Positions 15,141 through 17,297 of a stretch of 17,297 bases of DNA are shown here, one piece after another; position 1 is the first letter of the stretch; every line of letters begins with the position of its first letter. The stretch lies in the NCBI GenBank assembly GCA_045612925.1, contig JAZKZX010000030.1, positions 1 through 17,297 of the forward strand, read 5' to 3'. The DNA comes from UBA1189 sp045612925 (GTDB lineage Bacteria > Bacteroidota > Bacteroidia > Bacteroidales > Bacteroidaceae). The notes under the pieces were generated by a model, which did no database searches, was not told where the DNA came from, and worked only from the letters and a program-made list of their open reading frames with translations. A program made the position numbers and the translations under genes.

Positions 15141-16892
15141 TTATTTCTCCTCCTTTTCTTCGAGTGCAGCAATCTTCTTCAGTACGAGTTGTGCATCGTC
15201 TTTCAACTTCTCCATCTTACGCTGCATCTCTGCCACAAGGCTATTGCCGCTCTTGCTTGATGAAGACAAGAATCCGAGATTGTTCTCGTAGGTTTTGATT
15301 TCGCCACACATGTTTTCATAGATGCGGAGGAGTCTCTCGCGCTCTCGACCGATATTCATTCCCTCCTTGATAGAATCTTTGAACTTTGCCACTTTTCTTG
15401 TGTTCTCATTCTTTCTGAAGGCATCGAAGAGGGTGTCGATGAGTTCCTTGTACTGCTTGTACACTTTGTCCTTCTCGCGGAAGGGGACATGGCCTATGCT
15501 ATTCCATTCCTTGATGAGATCATGCATCTTTGTCTGGTCTTCTCCTGTTGCGTTCTCGGGGTTGATGGCAGCGAGCTGTTCGATGACTGCCTTCTTCTTT
15601 GATAAGTTCTCCTGCTCTTCAGAGCGTTGTGATGATGTTGCCTCCTTGCGCCTTTCGAAGAAAGCGTCGCAAGCTGCGTTGAAACGCTTCCATATAGCAT
15701 CAGACTGCTTCTTGGGTACAGCGCCTATGGCTTTCCACTCACGCTGCAGAGCGGCAAACTTATCTGTTGTAGATCTCCAGTCGGTACTGTCCTGCAGGGC
15801 TTCAGCTTTCTCGCAAAGGGCAATCTTCTTCTCTAAGTTGATGTTCAAGTTGTCTTTCATGTCCTTGAAATATTCAGCCTTGCGCTGGAAGAAGGTGTCG
15901 CATGCTGTGCGGAAGCGCTCAAAGATTTTGTTGTTCATCTTCTGTGGGGCAAAACCGATAGTTTTCCACTCCTCTTGTAGGGCGAGAATCGCTTGTGTCT
16001 TCTCGTTCCACTGGTTGGATGTTTCGAGTGTGCTATAGTCGATACCCTCTATGGCGTCGCAGATGGCAGTCTTCTTTTCAAGGTTGGCATTCTCTCTCTC
16101 CTTCAATTCCTCGAAGTGTTGTTGGTGGCGCTTGTTGACTGCTGTTGAGGCTGTCTTGAATCGTGTCCACACCTCTTCGCGTAGTTCCTTGGCCACAGGA
16201 CCTATTTCGCGGAATTCATCGTGCAACTTCTGCAACTGGTGGAAGGCCGAGATGACATCCTGTTCATCGGCCAACTTTTCGGCAGCCTCGCACAAGCGGT
16301 TTTTGGCTTCGAGGTTCTTCTTGAAGTCATATTCGCGGAACTCAATGTTGAGTTTCAGAATGTCGTAGAATCGCTCCGTCAAAGCCTGGTAGCGTTTCCA
16401 GAGGTCGCTTGCCTTGGGCGCGGGTACATCGCCGATGCCTTTCCACTCCTGCTGCAGGGCCTTGAAGTCATTGTACGAAGCCTGCTCTACATCGGCGCTC
16501 TCGACCATTGTCTGCAGACGGTCGAGCACTGCCTCTTTACGCAAGGCGTTCTCTTCGCGCTCCTGCTCCTCCTTGCGCTGCTGCTCGGCGCGTGCCTCTT
16601 TGATGACTGCCATGGCAGCCTTGTATTCGTTTTCCTCGGTGTTGTCCACCTTGAAGTTTTCGGGCTCGAAGCCATTGTCGAGGTGAGCCTGACGGGCGGC
16701 CTCCACGGCTGCGCGGTGCAACTTGTAGAAGGTCTGCTTGAGTGTTTCCAGCTCCTCCTTTTGTGCATTCAAGGGGGCTTGAGCCAATTCCTTTATTCTT
16801 ATAATAATATCGGCAGTGCTATTATAGGTGCGCTGCTCGGCATTGTTTTCGAGTGGTGTCAAAACACTTTCTGTAGGGTTCTGCATGTCCAT
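15141..16892 (-). CDS. DUF349 repeat protein
   Basis: 583 residues from the ATG at 16892 (MDMQNPTESV). The open frame continues to a GTG at 16934, but that stretch contains promoter-like sequence and is probably untranslated. Five DUF349 repeats are recognisable by the EWKxIGxxP...W/F-x-R/K-F/Y pattern: LQQEWKGIGDVP, LHDEFREIGPVA, LQEEWKTIGFAP, LQREWKAIGAVP and LIKEWNSIGHVP, each followed by a charged helix. A long acidic coiled-coil N-terminal part and a C-terminal helix rich in K and E (about 545-583) flank them. Soluble, with no signal or membrane segment. The molecular function of DUF349 proteins is not established as far as I know. It is divergent from rpsA. Confidence 0.9.
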   Translation of the reverse strand: MDMQNPTESVLTPLENNAEQRTYNSTADIIIRIKELAQAPLNAQKEELETLKQTFYKLHRAAVEAARQAHLDNGFEPENFKVDNTEENEYKAAMAVIKEARAEQQRKEEQEREENALRKEAVLDRLQTMVESADVEQASYNDFKALQQEWKGIGDVPAPKASDLWKRYQALTERFYDILKLNIEFREYDFKKNLEAKNRLCEAAEKLADEQDVISAFHQLQKLHDEFREIGPVAKELREEVWTRFKTASTAVNKRHQQHFEELKERENANLEKKTAICDAIEGIDYSTLETSNQWNEKTQAILALQEEWKTIGFAPQKMNNKIFERFRTACDTFFQRKAEYFKDMKDNLNINLEKKIALCEKAEALQDSTDWRSTTDKFAALQREWKAIGAVPKKQSDAIWKRFNAACDAFFERRKEATSSQRSEEQENLSKKKAVIEQLAAINPENATGEDQTKMHDLIKEWNSIGHVPFREKDKVYKQYKELIDTLFDAFRKNENTRKVAKFKDSIKEGMNIGRERERLLRIYENMCGEIKTYENNLGFLSSSSKSGNSLVAEMQRKMEKLKDDAQLVLKKIAALEEKEEK

Positions 16893-16937
16893 TATTCTAT
16901 AGTCAGTTAAGTTATTGTTTGCAAAATAGAGCACAAA

Positions 16938-16957
16938 TCTCGTAAATAAATACGAAA
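16938..16957. repeat. 20-nt inverted repeat upstream of the DUF349 gene
   Basis: TCTCGTA and TACGAAA flank AATAAA: seven pairs with one G-T. It lies about 46 nt upstream of the ATG at 16892, a suitable place for an operator, next to an imperfect -7-like CTATTTTGC on the minus strand. Function unknown. Confidence 0.45.
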
Positions 16958-17032
16958 TAAACTAATTTTTCCTTTTGTTTTTGGCCGTATAGGGTCGAAA
17001 TGCTTGTGTATGTTGAGAAAATTCGCTCCTGA

Positions 17033-17064
17033 TTTAGTTATTCGCTCGGTTTGTGCTAGCTCTA
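17033..17064 (+). promoter_or_regulatory. Decayed upstream copy of the rpsA promoter
   Basis: The 12-mer CGCTCGGTTTGT (17043-17054) recurs at 17132-17143 inside the rpsA promoter. Two bases after each copy comes the -7 position: TAGCTCTA here (degenerate), TACCTTTG in the real promoter. TTTA stands near the -33 position. It is probably an inactive duplicate. Confidence 0.5.
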
Positions 17065-17122
17065 ATCCGCTGTGTAACTTGAAGGTGTGCGGCATCTCGG
17101 AATAAAAAATAATGAAATTTAT

Positions 17123-17153
17123 TTTGTTCTCCGCTCGGTTTGTTGTACCTTTG
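17123..17153 (+). promoter_or_regulatory. rpsA promoter
   Basis: TTTG (17123-17126), a 19-nt spacer and TACCTTTG (17146-17153) match the Bacteroidota consensus exactly. It leaves an A/T-rich leader of about 60 nt before the S1 start. Confidence 0.85.
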
Positions 17154-17178
17154 CACCCGATTTAGATATATCAACATA

Positions 17179-17214
17179 ATGTCTAACGTAATTAATTATT
17201 TATTAACTTTTTAA
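17179..17214 (+). CDS. Possible 11-codon leader ORF before rpsA
   Basis: ATG TCT AAC opens an 11-codon frame (MSNVINYLLTF) whose TAA ends 5 nt before the rpsA ATG, within the transcribed leader. The spacing would allow translational coupling. It may equally be chance in A/T-rich sequence; no conservation data are available. Confidence 0.25.
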   Translation: MSNVINYLLTF

Positions 17215-17219
17215 CTTTA

Positions 17220-17297
17220 ATGGAAAACTTAAAGAACATTGCTCCCGTAGAAGGTTTCGACTGGGACGCGTATGAAAAGGGTGATGCCGTTGTAGGC
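17220..17297 (+). CDS. rpsA: 30S ribosomal protein S1 (N-terminal 26 codons only)
   Basis: S1 is the mRNA-binding protein of the small ribosomal subunit. The frame begins MENLKNIAPVEGFDWDAYEK and stays open to the window end. MENLKN followed by an acidic W/F-rich stretch is the Bacteroidales S1 beginning. There is no Shine-Dalgarno sequence; an A/T-rich leader precedes the ATG, as usual for this phylum. The S1 domains lie beyond the window, so the call rests on the first 26 residues and the strong promoter. Confidence 0.85.
   Translation, partial: MENLKNIAPVEGFDWDAYEKGDAVVG

Larger units (their letters stand above)
16893..17219. promoter_or_regulatory. 327-bp divergent regulatory region between the DUF349 gene and rpsA
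   Basis: This gene-free stretch holds the leader of the DUF349 gene, a 20-nt inverted repeat, a decayed promoter copy, the rpsA promoter and the rpsA leader with a short open frame. No RNA gene or known riboswitch was recognised. Confidence 0.6.

Noticed and set aside
16893..16934. Upstream GTG start extending the DUF349 protein by 14 residues
   Set aside because: The extension covers promoter-like A/T-rich sequence and has no family-like content; the ATG at 16892 is preferred.

Overview
The window reads as chromosomal DNA of a member of the order Bacteroidales (Bacteroides/Prevotella/Muribaculaceae relatives; the family cannot be fixed by eye). Several promoters match the Bacteroidota primary-sigma pattern TTTG-N19-20-TAnnTTTG, most starts lack a Shine-Dalgarno sequence, and the proteins (S1 beginning MENLKN, GroEL, DUF349 repeat protein, PiT transporter with a long C-terminal cytosolic domain) have the Bacteroidales look. 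No rRNA, tRNA, CRISPR array or insertion sequence was seen.

Positions 1-7458 are a minus-strand block, in transcription order: folP (dihydropteroate synthase) and dacA (diadenylate cyclase), 2 nt apart; groS and groL (chaperonins), ended by a strong terminator; recN (DNA repair) behind its own promoter, which has a 24-nt near-palindrome beside it; and maeB (malic enzyme with phosphotransacetylase-like domain), cut by the window edge. The recN-maeB spacer holds an 85-bp tandem repeat in which each unit carries a Bacteroidota-type promoter. The groS-groL spacer holds five 9-bp TCTAGA-type repeats.

Positions 7551-14975 are a plus-strand block that diverges from folP. A clear promoter leads into a secreted GH33-type sialidase, then murF (peptidoglycan synthesis) 3 nt later. 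Next comes a compact three-gene cassette: an HPr-kinase-like P-loop protein, an S24/S26-type peptidase-like protein with an apparent Ser-His pair and no membrane anchor, and a PqqD-like protein. PqqD-like proteins are leader-peptide binding (RRE) folds in RiPP pathways, and HprK-like kinases modify some lasso peptides, so the cassette resembles the accessory part of a peptide-modification system. No precursor peptide, radical SAM enzyme or exporter is visible beside it. It is the best candidate here for an undescribed system. A phosphate transporter (PiT type) with its own promoter follows and ends at a terminator.

Positions 15005-17297 hold two convergent terminators, a minus-strand protein with five DUF349 repeats, a 327-bp divergent regulatory region, and the first 26 codons of rpsA (ribosomal protein S1). 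The rpsA promoter shares an 18-of-19 nt stretch with one of the maeB promoter repeats and has a decayed upstream copy. This suggests promoter duplication is a recurring process in this genome.
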